A stretch of 64,000 nt of DNA from assembly GCF_003955755.1 (NCBI RefSeq), contig NZ_CP034465.1, forward strand, positions 248,001 through 312,000. The letters are read 5' to 3'. The notes beneath the pieces are model-generated. The model searched no databases. It was not told the DNA's origin and was given only the letters and a program-made list of their open reading frames with translations. A program made the position numbers and the translations under genes. Shown in pieces: positions 44,526 through 53,533 of the stretch; positions within the stretch are counted from its first letter, which is position 1, and each line of letters opens with the position of its first letter. Source of the DNA: Jeotgalibaca ciconiae (GTDB lineage Bacteria; Bacillota; Bacilli; Lactobacillales; Aerococcaceae).

Positions 44526-45233
44526 TTAAATTGGTAAAGTTTTTGTTGCGATAAATCGTTGCCTGGCAAGTAGAATACCTGTGAAGCCGATTAGCACTAC
44601 CACCCACAGCGGTACATGGAAAATTGTTATCCTCAATCTCAATATTACATAAGGAATAAGAAATGATAATCCAATACAGATATAATTAATATACTCCCTG
44701 TATTGGAATTCTTGATCCTTCGGCTGATGGATTAACGCTGCTCTTTGCCTTCGATAAAATAAACTAATAAAAGAGACAACTAATAATACTCCTCCTGCCG
44801 CTAATCCTAGTATGCTATACGGCATCGGAATGAATACTGCTTCAGCCAGCGAATATTCATACCAAGCAGCTAAAAGGAAAGTGAAAAAAGCATATCCCAC
44901 TAAATAAAGAGAAAACGCATACAATGGGAATTGAAATTTATCCAAAAAAATCGTCAACGGACGAAGTTTCATACAATCATGGATAATTTTCTCGACAAAG
45001 GCTTTGTGGTTCGTCCCATATTGTTCATCAGCACGCTTGCCATCTAATTGAGCTTCACGAATCTGCAAAAGGACAATTTTATGAATCTCTTTTTGTAGAT
45101 CCACATTACCAACCACTAATTCCCCCTCTAACAGCTCTAAGCATTTTTTATAATATTCTTCATTGTAAGGCAATAATTCTTCTGGAGTAAGATTTTGCTT
45201 AAAGTTCGTTGGGATTACTTCTTTTCCAAGCAT
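44526..45233 (-). CDS. DUF1129 family membrane protein
   Basis: This 235-residue protein has an N-terminal soluble helical region (about 1-95, with LTPEELLPYNEEYYKKCLELL) and four or five membrane helices (from about 105). It matches the DUF1129 family of Firmicutes, which has no known function. The ATG at 45233 follows GGAAGGTG. It is a single gene between CapA and the solute-binding protein gene. Confidence 0.85.
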   Translation of the reverse strand: MLGKEVIPTNFKQNLTPEELLPYNEEYYKKCLELLEGELVVGNVDLQKEIHKIVLLQIREAQLDGKRADEQYGTNHKAFVEKIIHDCMKLRPLTIFLDKFQFPLYAFSLYLVGYAFFTFLLAAWYEYSLAEAVFIPMPYSILGLAAGGVLLVVSFISLFYRRQRAALIHQPKDQEFQYREYINYICIGLSFLIPYVILRLRITIFHVPLWVVVLIGFTGILLARQRFIATKTLPI

Positions 45234-45378
45234 GATGATCACACCTTCCGCAGTTCTTATCCTTATCGGCTTTTATAATCATATTATAACGGATAGAAAA
45301 TCAAAAATGAACAAATAAGCCTTTCCTGATTTTTAAAAATGGACGAACAGATAAAATATGTTCGTCCATCAAATGTAA

Positions 45379-46389
45379 TTATTCTGGAACAGAAATTGAC
45401 TCAGGATCAATTCCTAATGCTTCTGCCATTTCTTCGTTAACCACCAATTCTAGTTTTTGAGAAGATTCAACAGATAAGGAAGACGGATCTGCTCCATTTT
45501 CTAAAATTTCTAAAGCCATTTCTCCGGTTTGACGACCTAGTTCATAATAGTTAATTCCATAAGTAGCTAGCCCGCCTGCAAGAACCTGTTCAGTTGAAGC
45601 CGCAACAACTGGAAGACTATAATTTATTGCTACTTGAGCCACAGTCGCCATGGTACTGGCTAAAGTATTATCTGTTGGAATATAAATTCCTTCTACATCC
45701 TGTGCTAAAGACTCCATTACTTGTTGTACATCATTAGTAGAAGAAACCGTTTTTGTAATAACATTTTTGCCTTTCACTTCTAAAATGCTTCCAGCCTGTT
45801 CTGCTTGGATGACAGAGTTTGGTTCACTTGAATTGTAAATGATTCCGATGTTTTCCGCCTCTGGAGCAACTGATAAGAGTAACTCTACTTGCTCTGCAAT
45901 CGGACCTGCATCTGTTGTCCCTGTGATATTCGCTCCCGGAGCGTCTAAACTTTCTACTAGACCAGCATCAACTGGATCCGTTACTGCCGTGAATAAAATA
46001 GGAATATCCTTTTCAATATTTGCAAGTGATTGAGCTGCTGGTGTAGCGATTGCCAAGATTAAATCATTATTTCCTGATAACCGCTCAGACATGGTCTGCA
46101 AGTTCGCTTGATCACCTTGTGCATTTTGATAATCAATCGTTAAGTTTTCGCCTTCTGCATACCCTGCCTCTTCTAATACATCAACAAATCCTTTTCGGGA
46201 AGCATTCAATGATTCATGGTCCATTAATTGCAAAATTCCTATTGATAGACTTTCTTTTGTATCGTTCCCACCAGTTGAACTTGCTGTGGAGTCTCCATTG
46301 TTCTCAGTGGCTTCGTTCCCACAAGCTGCTAAAAGTAAGCCTGTACCTAAAGTTAATCCTAATTTTCGTTTCCAATTCTTCATTGACAT
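45379..46389 (-). CDS. ABC transporter substrate-binding lipoprotein, TrpX type, with aromatic leader attenuator
   Basis: This solute-binding lipoprotein of the ABC_sub_bind (PF04392) kind is used by Lactobacillales for aromatic amino acids (TrpX). The roughly 336-residue product has a signal peptide with lipobox LLAAC and a two-lobe fold (LSIGILQLMDHESLNASRKG; ILFTAVTDPVDAGLVES; YIPTDNTLASTM; ASTEQVLAGGLATYGINY). Of several clustered ATGs the one at 46389, eight bases after TAGGAGG, is best placed. No permease or ATPase gene is adjacent. The leader (46447-46768) resembles that of pheA-tyrA and reads Phe and Tyr codons, so Phe/Tyr uptake is the inferred role rather than Trp. Confidence 0.9.
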   Translation of the reverse strand: MSMKNWKRKLGLTLGTGLLLAACGNEATENNGDSTASSTGGNDTKESLSIGILQLMDHESLNASRKGFVDVLEEAGYAEGENLTIDYQNAQGDQANLQTMSERLSGNNDLILAIATPAAQSLANIEKDIPILFTAVTDPVDAGLVESLDAPGANITGTTDAGPIAEQVELLLSVAPEAENIGIIYNSSEPNSVIQAEQAGSILEVKGKNVITKTVSSTNDVQQVMESLAQDVEGIYIPTDNTLASTMATVAQVAINYSLPVVAASTEQVLAGGLATYGINYYELGRQTGEMALEILENGADPSSLSVESSQKLELVVNEEMAEALGIDPESISVPE

Positions 46390-46446
46390 CATCATTTCCT
46401 CCTAGAAATTCAGTGATCTTTTCTATAGATTCCTAAAAATAAGCCA

Positions 46447-46491
46447 CAAAAAACCCCGCTCAGATGAACTGGTAATCTGGGCGGGGTTTTG
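46447..46491 (-). terminator. attenuator terminator before the solute-binding protein gene
   Basis: AACCCCGCCCAGAT (minus strand) pairs with ATCTGAGCGGGGTT, followed by TTTTTTG. Its 5' arm CCGCCCAGATT (46484-46474) can pair instead with AATCTGAGTGG (46541-46531), ten pairs and one mismatch. Confidence 0.85.
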
Positions 46492-46693
46492 TTTATTTAT
46501 CAGTAAAATGAAAACTTTCTTTTACTAATGCCACTCAGATTTTTTAATCTATGTGGCATTTGCTCACGCAAAAGTACTCTAGCCTCATAGATACAAACGT
46601 TGTTTGCTTCGTTTGTATCCATGGAAATCATGTTTACAAACTTTATCTAAAGAAGCTAAAGTAAAATTTTTGCATTAATTGAACAGTTTTCAT
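46492..46693 (-). ncRNA. switchable leader RNA, homologous to the pheA leader
   Basis: The stems follow the pheA leader in order. ATGAAAAC (46693-46686) in the leader peptide frame pairs with GTTTTCAT (46515-46508), and TTTTACT with AGTAAAA (46666-46660, 46526-46520). ATGGATACAAACG (46622-46610) pairs with CGTTTGTATCTAT (46599-46587), and TAGATA in the last codons can compete for TATCTA. ATGCCAC (46559-46553) pairs with GTGGCAT (46534-46528). Stem positions are kept while bases differ from the pheA copy. Confidence 0.7.
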
Positions 46694-46705
46694 CTTCGTA
46701 GTCAT
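46643..46705 (-). CDS. leader peptide, Phe-rich (20 residues)
   Basis: The peptide starts MTTKMKTVQL and ends FYFSFFR-stop. GTGAGGAA lies about 6 bases before the ATG. A promoter TTGACT, 17 bases, TATGAT is about 35 bases upstream. The last block of codons, TTT AGC TTC TTT AGA TAA, is nearly identical to that of the pheA leader (TTT AGC TAC TTT AGA TAG), whereas the first halves are unrelated. This supports selection on the C-terminal codons. Confidence 0.8.
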   Translation of the reverse strand: MTTKMKTVQLMQKFYFSFFR

Positions 46706-46739
46706 AGAAATTCCTCACATCATTTTATTTGATAGAAAT

Positions 46740-46768
46740 ATCATACTCAATCAAACATTAGAAGTCAA
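46740..46768 (-). promoter_or_regulatory. promoter of the solute-binding protein leader
   Basis: TTGACT (46768-46763), a 17-base spacer and TATGAT (46745-46740) on the minus strand. Confidence 0.7.
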
Positions 46769-46793
46769 TGATAAAATTAAAAAAAGAATGAGA

Positions 46794-47369
46794 CTATTCA
46801 ATAATTAATGTTTCTTTTGTTGGAACAAGTAACTTTGTCACTTCCAAAGCTGGTAATTGATGATTTAAGTAACTTTCCTCATCTTTTGGCGATAAAATGA
46901 CTGGCATACGATCGTGTATTTTCTCAATCTGTTTAGATGAATTTGTAGTAATAATCGAAAACCTCTCCTGAAGCGATCCGTCTGGTTGGCTATAAGATTT
47001 TTTAATACCAGCTAAAGATACAATCGGCATATTCTCTACTGATATTTTTCTTTTCATTTTTTTACCATTTACTTCTTCCCATTCAAAAAATGCTGTAACT
47101 GGAATGATACACCTAGAGTGCAAAAAAGAATCACGGAAAGTTGGTTTTTGTAAAATTGTTTCAGCTCTTGCATTGATAAGCGGCTTTTTAGAAAAGGATT
47201 CTATAAAACCCCATTTCATCATAACTATTTTACCTTCTTCAATTACCACAGGGCAGACATCGGTAGGAAAAACCTCAGCTTTTGGAAACCACTTGTTGTT
47301 TTCTTCTACGATATGGTATCTTTCCCATAATTCTTTTTTAATTGTATCTAGTTCATATCTTCCACACAT
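46794..47369 (-). CDS. SRAP domain protein (YedK/HMCES family)
   Basis: This protein crosslinks to abasic sites in single-stranded DNA through its Cys2, shielding them during replication. The 191-residue product begins MCGRYEL, so Cys2 is exposed after Met removal. It has NARAET (Asn), FFEWEE (Glu) and IHDRMPVIL (His), all active-site elements. It follows bioY by two bases and so is likely part of the birA-bioY transcript, though no functional link is obvious. Confidence 0.95.
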   Translation of the reverse strand: MCGRYELDTIKKELWERYHIVEENNKWFPKAEVFPTDVCPVVIEEGKIVMMKWGFIESFSKKPLINARAETILQKPTFRDSFLHSRCIIPVTAFFEWEEVNGKKMKRKISVENMPIVSLAGIKKSYSQPDGSLQERFSIITTNSSKQIEKIHDRMPVILSPKDEESYLNHQLPALEVTKLLVPTKETLIIE

Positions 47370-47371
47370 AA

Positions 47372-47899
47372 TTACGTGCTCCTTTTTACTTTGATTGCTT
47401 TACTAGCTAGTATTTTTGCTATTGTTACTGCCATAATTCCTTTTAGAAAATCTCCCGGTAAAAAAAGAAGTACACCAGTTAATAATATTTGCATCAATGT
47501 TAACTGGTTTTCTAGAACAACATTTAATATAAATGCCATATACGGTGTTCCTATAAGGTAAATCAATAGAGTAGCAATGACTATTAAAAAGCTTTGGTTC
47601 CGCAATTTTCCTTTCATTTTAATCCAAGAGATCAGGGGTGCTACTATTAAAAAAGCAATTAAAAAACCAAAACTCGGGCTCATAATAATCGGTAAGCCTC
47701 TGACTAACAGTGAAAGCAATAGATGGATTAGTTGTGAAAAAAATGCCCCTTTTGGGGATAATAATAAAGCAGATAATAAAACAAACAAGGTTTGTAAAGT
47801 AATCGGGACCGGCCCCAATGGTATCATAATAAAGCTCCCAATAAAACTTAGAGCCGCCATAATACTAATTCTTGCTATTTCTTGTGCAGTAATTTTCAT
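47372..47899 (-). CDS. bioY: biotin ECF transporter substrate-binding membrane protein BioY
   Basis: BioY is the S component that binds biotin in the membrane and works with an ECF module encoded elsewhere. The roughly 175-residue product has six hydrophobic segments and the family stretches ALSFIGSFIMIPLGPVPITLQ and KGAFFSQLIHLLLSLLVRGLP. The ATG at 47899 follows AAGGGA by nine bases and comes right after the birA stop. Its coupling to birA fits biotin control. Confidence 0.94.
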   Translation of the reverse strand: MKITAQEIARISIMAALSFIGSFIMIPLGPVPITLQTLFVLLSALLLSPKGAFFSQLIHLLLSLLVRGLPIIMSPSFGFLIAFLIVAPLISWIKMKGKLRNQSFLIVIATLLIYLIGTPYMAFILNVVLENQLTLMQILLTGVLLFLPGDFLKGIMAVTIAKILASKAIKVKRST

Positions 47900-47900
47900 A

Positions 47901-48881
47901 TTATCCATTCCCTTCTTTCATTCGAATACTTATTTCTCCGTATGATAATACCATTTTTTGATTAGAGTTTAGTCGTACCACTAATCCTCCTTGATCATCA
48001 ACAGCCTTCGCGATACCACTATATTTTTCTTTGTTTTTTGTAAATGTAATTTCTTTCCCTAATACAAAGCAACGTTTTCGATACTCTTTTAGAAACTCTC
48101 TTGTTTCTATTTTTTCATAAATTTGATAATAGCGATTAATAATGGCTGATGCTAGTTGATTACGAGAGACCTGAGCTTCTTGTCCTTCTAGCAAACCGCC
48201 TATTTTTTTAATTAATTCAACAGGAATGTTCTCTTTATCCAGAGTCATGTTAACCCCTATTCCAAGAATAATTGATTGAATCGTTTGCGTTTCGAGACTT
48301 AAAATTCCTTCTGTCAAAATCCCACAAATTTTCTGTCCATTCACAAAAATATCGTTCACCCATTTTATCTGCGGTTTTACGTCCGTTAATTCCTCGATCG
48401 CTTGGCACACCGCGACAGCTGCAGCAGTAGTAACTAGGGTTGGATCAACAGATTGAGGTATTTCTTGCAACACAAGAGACATATATAGACCTGTCTTTGT
48501 TGGCGAATGAAAAGATCTTCCTAATCTTCCTCTGCCAGAGGTTTGTTCATCTGCTAGAATCAAAAAGTCCCCTTCCTTTATTTCATCTAATTTTCGTTTC
48601 GCTTCCGCATTTGTAGAATCTACCTGCTCGTAAATCATGATTGACAAGGGTTCTTCCAAATCCTGACTTATACTTTCTGAATTTAACACATCTGAAAAGG
48701 ATGATAATCGATAACCACTATTTGTTGATGATTCAATTTGATATCCTTCTTCCCGAAGTGCTCGAATTGCTTTCCAAACAGAAGTACGACTAATTCCTAA
48801 TTGATCTGCAATCGTCTGTCCAGAATAAGGCACATTTTTATTTACTTCTAACATCTGTAATACTTGTTTTTTTGTAGACAT
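47901..48881 (-). CDS. birA: biotin protein ligase / biotin repressor BirA
   Basis: The 326-residue bifunctional protein has an N-terminal winged helix (SGQTIADQLGISRTSVWKAIRAL) and a ligase domain with the biotinyl-AMP loop SGRGRLGRSFHSP, IKWVNDIFVNGQKICGIL and a C-terminal SH3-like part. It attaches biotin to carboxylases and, with biotinyl-AMP, represses biotin genes. The ATG at 48881 is preferred, after GGAGGGAAT. A BirA operator-like dyad overlaps the -35 of its own promoter, so autorepression is likely. Confidence 0.96.
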   Translation of the reverse strand: MSTKKQVLQMLEVNKNVPYSGQTIADQLGISRTSVWKAIRALREEGYQIESSTNSGYRLSSFSDVLNSESISQDLEEPLSIMIYEQVDSTNAEAKRKLDEIKEGDFLILADEQTSGRGRLGRSFHSPTKTGLYMSLVLQEIPQSVDPTLVTTAAAVAVCQAIEELTDVKPQIKWVNDIFVNGQKICGILTEGILSLETQTIQSIILGIGVNMTLDKENIPVELIKKIGGLLEGQEAQVSRNQLASAIINRYYQIYEKIETREFLKEYRKRCFVLGKEITFTKNKEKYSGIAKAVDDQGGLVVRLNSNQKMVLSYGEISIRMKEGNG

Positions 48882-48909
48882 ACAGAATATTCCCTCCGTC
48901 TTTTTTACT

Positions 48910-48966
48910 ATCATAAAGAAACAACAGACATATTGTCAACTACTTTTTTTAAAATGGGGTAACAAT
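48910..48966 (-). promoter_or_regulatory. birA-bioY promoter overlapped by a BirA operator-like dyad
   Basis: On the minus strand, half-sites ATTGTTACC (48966-48958) and GTTGACAAT (48940-48932) are 17 bases apart and fit the TTGTTAAC...GTTAACAA pattern with one change each. The second half-site contains TTGACA (48939-48934), which with TATGAT (48915-48910) and an 18-base spacer forms the promoter. Confidence 0.6.
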
Positions 48967-48988
48967 TTAACTTTACTATCTTTACAAT

Positions 48989-49025
48989 GCAAAAAAAAGT
49001 CGAAAGTGAATATCACTCTCGACTT
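48989..49025 (-). terminator. intrinsic terminator after the LysM-3D gene
   Basis: GTCGAAAGTGA and TCACTCTCGAC pair over a four-base loop; a T-run follows on the minus strand. Confidence 0.85.
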
Positions 49026-49042
49026 TAACTAGTTATTTTGTT

Positions 49043-49816
49043 TTATGGAATTACAGTAATTTCCATTTGTTGACGTCCAAACGCCCAAGCAGAATTTAAA
49101 TCTGTAATATGAACATCAATGCGGTTTCCAATGATTGCTGAACCTGTATCTCCAGCAGTGTATGTACCGTATCCTGGAACAATAACTGTAGAGCCCAGTG
49201 GAATAACACTTGGATCAACTGCAATTACATTAGGATTTTGACGTAGATTAATTCCTGTATAAGTATAATCACTTAATGATGGTTGATTTGTAGAATAAGC
49301 TGTAGCTTCAACTGTTAAAGTGTATCCTTCAGAAGTTGACTGTGTAGCAACTTCTTCTACAACTGGCTCTTCAATTGCTGGAGCTTCTTCAACTACTGTT
49401 TCTTCTACAACTTCAACTGGAGTCTCAACTTCTACAACTTCTTCCTCTTTACTTACGTCGTATGAACGAGCGTCTTCACCTTCACCCACAGTCATTACTT
49501 TGTGGTCTGATGACAGTGAAATTGAATTTCCAGCAATAATCATATCTGCATTAGAAATGTTATTCACTTCTACTAATGTATTTAGTGGTACTTCAGTTGC
49601 TGCAGCGATTGCTGATAGAGTATCTCCCCAAGTAAATACATATTTGCTTCCATTTTCATCTTCTAAAATATCTTGTTTGATTTCTTCAACAGTACGTGCA
49701 CTCCAAGTTTCTGCTGTATATTCAGCTGCGCTTGCTTCAGATGGATTTGAGAATGCTAAGATTCCAGAAAATGCAATAGAAGCTCCTGTGATAAAAATTT
49801 TCTTTTTGATATTCAT
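49043..49816 (-). CDS. secreted LysM and 3D domain cell-wall protein (YocH-like)
   Basis: The 257-residue exported protein has a signal peptide (about 1-31, ending EASAA) and a LysM domain (about 58-103; YVFTWGDTLSAIAAATEVPLN). An acidic Glu/Val-rich linker and a C-terminal 3D domain (about 165-257) follow, with VEATAYSTN, AVDPSVIPLGS and AGDTGSAIIGNRIDVH. LysM gives peptidoglycan binding and the 3D domain likely cuts glycan, as in Bacillus YocH. The 3D domain is closely similar to that at 15797. TGTAAT words occur upstream on the minus strand (about 50000-50030), though not at the exact WalR spacing. Confidence 0.92.
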   Translation of the reverse strand: MNIKKKIFITGASIAFSGILAFSNPSEASAAEYTAETWSARTVEEIKQDILEDENGSKYVFTWGDTLSAIAAATEVPLNTLVEVNNISNADMIIAGNSISLSSDHKVMTVGEGEDARSYDVSKEEEVVEVETPVEVVEETVVEEAPAIEEPVVEEVATQSTSEGYTLTVEATAYSTNQPSLSDYTYTGINLRQNPNVIAVDPSVIPLGSTVIVPGYGTYTAGDTGSAIIGNRIDVHITDLNSAWAFGRQQMEITVIP

Positions 49817-50249
49817 TATATTTATTCTTTCCCTTCTTTTATAACCCTGACCATTCGATTAGCCAACTACTTTAAGTTTCAGTATCTTTTTATTTTTCTA
49901 AAAAAGATACGTCTTTTAAAACCACAGTCATCCTAACACGAATAATCAACTCTGTACGCATTAACATGGTTTTGTCAAAGGTCTTTAATCATTTTGTATT
50001 AAGAAGGGAAGTTTATTACAAAAAAAACTCAAATATTACATACATTTCTTAAAACAATTGTTTCTGTAACATTATTTTTGTAAGTTTATATTTATTTTTC
50101 TTATTATATCACGCTTTCATTTGCAATAAAAAGAAACAAAAGTTTTTTAAACGAAAAAATAAGGAAGCAGCCTTTTGACCGCTCTCTTATTTTTTTTATA
50201 GTGCAGGCTTCATAATTTTTTCTTTCTACAATGACTTGAGCCGCTTTTC
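49817..50249. other. gene-free stretch between the LysM-3D gene and copZ
   Basis: Very AT-rich. On the minus strand TGTAAT occurs twice about 20 bases apart (50014-50038 region), a possible WalR-type element two helical turns long. No reading frame or strong hairpin was found. Confidence 0.4.
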
Positions 50250-50459
50250 TTATTTTACTCCCGTAACTTCGTAACTCGTTTCCGCTAAAGCTGATACAAA
50301 TTCTTCTTTCGAGATTGTTCTCGGACTTGTAACAATTGCGTTTTTTTCTTCGCGATTTATCTGTACATCTTCAACATCTTTTATAGTTGAGAAATGTTCT
50401 TTCACATTTGCGGCACAACCATCACATTTCATTCCTTCAATTAGTACTTTAAACTCCAT
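50250..50459 (-). CDS. copZ: copper chaperone CopZ (HMA domain)
   Basis: This 69-residue single heavy-metal-associated domain has the copper site GMKCDGCAANV. It carries Cu(I) in the cytosol to the CopA ATPase or to the CopY repressor. It lies 17 bases after copA, completing a copY-copA-copZ order. Met before the CxxC is kept; length is standard. Confidence 0.94.
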   Translation of the reverse strand: MEFKVLIEGMKCDGCAANVKEHFSTIKDVEDVQINREEKNAIVTSPRTISKEEFVSALAETSYEVTGVK

Positions 50460-50476
50460 AATCTAACGTCTCCTTT

Positions 50477-52927
50477 TTATTTTATTCTACTAGGTTGAAA
50501 TTTTCTTAACCTTAATGCATTTATTAAAACAGAAACCGAACTAAAGCTCATTGCTGCTCCAGCAATCATAGGGTTCAATAATGGCCCGCCAAATAGATGA
50601 AGCAGTCCCATTGCAACAGGTATACCTAACACGTTATAAGCAAATGCCCAGAATAAATTTTCTTTAATATTTTTAATTGTGGCCCTGCTTAATTCAATTG
50701 AAGTCGGTACATCCATCAAATCGCTATGCATTAAGACAATATCAGCTGATTCAATAGCAACGTCTGTCCCTGTTCCAATCGCGATTCCAATATCAGCTTG
50801 TGCCAATGCCGGTGCGTCGTTAATGCCATCCCCTACCATGGCAACTTTTTTGCCTTCCTCTTGTAGTGCTTTCACTTGGCTTGCTTTATCTTCAGGAAGG
50901 ACCTCGCTTAGAACACGATTAATTCCAACTTGCTTAGCAATCGCTTCTGCTGTACGTTTATTATCACCCGTCATCATAACGACTTCAAGTCCCATTTTTT
51001 GTAGTTTTTCAATAGCTGACGCACTATTTTCTTTCAAGGTATCTGCAACAGCAATGATTCCTTTCAATTCGCCATCAATAGTAATATACATAGGTGTCTT
51101 TCCTTCTGTTGCTAATCGATCAGAATCTTTTTCAAAATTAGAGAGCTTAATATCGTTGCTTATCATTAATTTACGATTTCCAAGTAATAATACTTTCTCT
51201 TCCATGACTACTTTAATTCCATGACCAGGTATCGCTTCGAAAGAAGAAACTTTTTGCAAGGAATACCCTCTTTCTTCAGCTTCTTTTACAATCGCTTCTC
51301 CTAGTGGATGTTCAGAACCAACTTCCGCAGAAGCTGCAAGACGCAATAACTCTTCCTCATTTATTGTATCATGAACAATAATATCCGTTACTTTTGGTTT
51401 TCCTTCTGTAATGGTACCTGTTTTATCAAAAACAATCGTTTGGATGTTATGAGTCGTTTCCAAAGCTTCTCCACTCTTAATCAACACGCCATTTTCAGCA
51501 CCTTTACCTGTTCCAACCATAATTGCCGTTGGAGTTGCTAAACCAAGTGCACACGGACAAGCAATCACTAAAACTGAAATTGTAATCGTTAGAGCAAATA
51601 TCCAGGATTCTTGTCCTAAGAAAAACCATGCCAATCCAGATAATAACGCAAGAACAATCACAATTGGTACAAAGATTCCTGAAATTTTATCTGCCATTTT
51701 TGCGATAGGTGCTTTTGAGCCTTGTGCATTCTCAACCAAGGTAATAATTTGCGAAAGAACGGTATCTTTACCAACTTTTGTAGCACGATATTGAATGGTT
51801 CCATTTTGGTTAATACTTGCTCCAATTACATTATCACCGACTTTTTTCTCAACTGGGATACTTTCCCCTGTCAGCATCGCTTCGTCAATGGATGTCAAAC
51901 CTTCTGTGATTATTCCATCTACTGGTAGTTTCTCTCCAGGTCGAACGACAATGATATCATCTGCTTCCACTGCATCCACTGAAATTTCTACTTCTTTTCC
52001 ATCTCGAATAACCCGTGCTGTTTTTGGAGCTAATCCCATTAATTTCTTAATAGCATCTGAAGTTTTTCCTTTTGACACTGCTTCAAAATATTTACCCAGA
52101 GTAATCAAAGTCAGAATCACAGCAGCTGATTCATAATATAATCCCATTGCAAAGTTAGCTTCTCCGTTAATAACTTGGATGGTTCCATAGATACTATAAA
52201 TAAATGCCGCACTCGTTCCTAGCGCAACGAGAGAATCCATATTAGGATGACCCTTGAATAGAGCCTTATAACCACCGGTGAAAAATTTCTTTCCGAGTAT
52301 CATAACTGGAATCGTTAGTACCAATTGAATCAATGCAAAATTTTGTGCGTGGTGCATCGGATCAATAATACTTGGAACAGGTAACCCAATCATATGGCCC
52401 ATCGAAATATAAAATAATGGGATTGTAAAGACTGCCGATAACCAAAATCTACGCCACATTTCTTTGATGTGTTTTTCTTTTTTCTCTCGGTCTATATCAG
52501 CACTGTCCAATTCCTCTTTTGCTTGGTATCCCGAATCTGCCACAGCTTCGGTAATATCCGAAACAGAAATAACTTCCGGATTATATTGTACGGACATTTT
52601 TTCAGTTGCTAAGTTTACTGTGGCATTTCCTTCTCCAACAATTTTTTTAGTTGCATTCTCAACTGTCTGAGCACAACTTGCACAGGTCATTCCTTCTATT
52701 GAAAATGTTTTGGTTTTTAATGGTGGAAGAGCTTTGTAGCCTGCATCAGCTACAACCTTTTCAATCGTTGAAAAAGTTACTGAATCATCTGTTTTGATAT
52801 TCAATCTCTCTGTTGCGAGATTGACAGAAGCTTCTTCTACACCTGTTACTGTAGCAACTGCTTTCTCAACTGTCTGAGCGCAGCTTGCACAGGTCATTCC
52901 TTCTATTGAAAATGTTTCTTGTTTCAT
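50477..52927 (-). CDS. copA: Cu(I)-exporting P1B-type ATPase CopA
   Basis: This 816-residue copper efflux pump in the cytoplasmic membrane has two N-terminal HMA domains, each with [12 protein letters not shown] (from about residues 9 and 81). The membrane metal site is [11 protein letters not shown], the A-domain loop LTGES, the phosphorylated Asp in DKTGTITEG, the P1[10 protein letters not shown] and the hinge [16 protein letters not shown]. Eight membrane helices are expected. It follows copY in an operon with cop boxes upstream. Confidence 0.97.
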   Translation of the reverse strand: MKQETFSIEGMTCASCAQTVEKAVATVTGVEEASVNLATERLNIKTDDSVTFSTIEKVVADAGYKALPPLKTKTFSIEGMTCASCAQTVENATKKIVGEGNATVNLATEKMSVQYNPEVISVSDITEAVADSGYQAKEELDSADIDREKKEKHIKEMWRRFWLSAVFTIPLFYISMGHMIGLPVPSIIDPMHHAQNFALIQLVLTIPVMILGKKFFTGGYKALFKGHPNMDSLVALGTSAAFIYSIYGTIQVINGEANFAMGLYYESAAVILTLITLGKYFEAVSKGKTSDAIKKLMGLAPKTARVIRDGKEVEISVDAVEADDIIVVRPGEKLPVDGIITEGLTSIDEAMLTGESIPVEKKVGDNVIGASINQNGTIQYRATKVGKDTVLSQIITLVENAQGSKAPIAKMADKISGIFVPIVIVLALLSGLAWFFLGQESWIFALTITISVLVIACPCALGLATPTAIMVGTGKGAENGVLIKSGEALETTHNIQTIVFDKTGTITEGKPKVTDIIVHDTINEEELLRLAASAEVGSEHPLGEAIVKEAEERGYSLQKVSSFEAIPGHGIKVVMEEKVLLLGNRKLMISNDIKLSNFEKDSDRLATEGKTPMYITIDGELKGIIAVADTLKENSASAIEKLQKMGLEVVMMTGDNKRTAEAIAKQVGINRVLSEVLPEDKASQVKALQEEGKKVAMVGDGINDAPALAQADIGIAIGTGTDVAIESADIVLMHSDLMDVPTSIELSRATIKNIKENLFWAFAYNVLGIPVAMGLLHLFGGPLLNPMIAGAAMSFSSVSVLINALRLRKFQPSRIK

Positions 52928-52951
52928 TCATTCCACCCTCTTCTTGATTTT

Positions 52952-53383
52952 TTAACAGTCACATTGTCCTGGTACACAATTACAAGGTACTGCCTCGACA
53001 GCATCTGCTTTTTTCGATTGAATCACTTCTTCTAACCTCTTTACGTCATCTTTGCTTAAAAGTGATTGTTCTATTAAATCAGCTAAGACGGAACCTACTT
53101 TCGTTGCACATACATGATCAATCACTTCTTTTGTCATTTTATGGATACTTTCACTTTCAGTTTTTGTAGCTGAATACAAATATCTATTTCCTTCTTGTTC
53201 CGTTGAAACAAAACCCTTCTCTACTAGCCTTCCAATCAAAGTTTTGATTGTCGCTGGTTTCCAATTCATTTTATCAACAAGAACTTCACTGATAAATTTA
53301 CTGGTTATTGGTTGATTGGTCCAAATAACTCGCATTACTTCCCATTCTGCATCTGTGATTTTAGAATCAATGGCTGCTTGCAT
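52952..53383 (-). CDS. copY: copper-responsive repressor CopY
   Basis: The 143-residue repressor of the BlaI/MecI/CopY fold has an N-terminal winged helix (SKITDAEWEVMRVIW; WKPATIKTLIGRLVEKGF) and the C-terminal metal hook CNCVPGQCDC (CxCx4CxC), which exchanges Zn for Cu(I) and releases DNA. TAGGAGG precedes the ATG. Two cop boxes (53413-53422, 53441-53450) lie just upstream, giving autoregulation of copYAZ. Confidence 0.97.
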   Translation of the reverse strand: MQAAIDSKITDAEWEVMRVIWTNQPITSKFISEVLVDKMNWKPATIKTLIGRLVEKGFVSTEQEGNRYLYSATKTESESIHKMTKEVIDHVCATKVGSVLADLIEQSLLSKDDVKRLEEVIQSKKADAVEAVPCNCVPGQCDC

Positions 53384-53412
53384 TTTATTTTCCTCCTAAA
53401 CGGTTTAACGTT

Positions 53413-53422
53413 TACGTTTGTA
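53413..53422. promoter_or_regulatory. cop box 1 (one mismatch)
   Basis: TACGTTTGTA differs from the CopY operator TACANNTGTA at one base, 30 bases before copY. Confidence 0.7.
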
Positions 53423-53440
53423 AACTTCATAGACCTAGTT

Positions 53441-53450
53441 TACATCTGTA
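53441..53450. promoter_or_regulatory. cop box 2 (perfect)
   Basis: TACATCTGTA matches the CopY operator consensus TACANNTGTA exactly. It also lies about 84 bases before the divergent P450 gene. Confidence 0.88.
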
Positions 53451-53533
53451 ATCGATAATTGTCAACCATAATTTTAAGTTATTATTTTTCTTCTATTTTT
53501 GCATACGCTACAATAGAAGCTAGGAGGGATACT

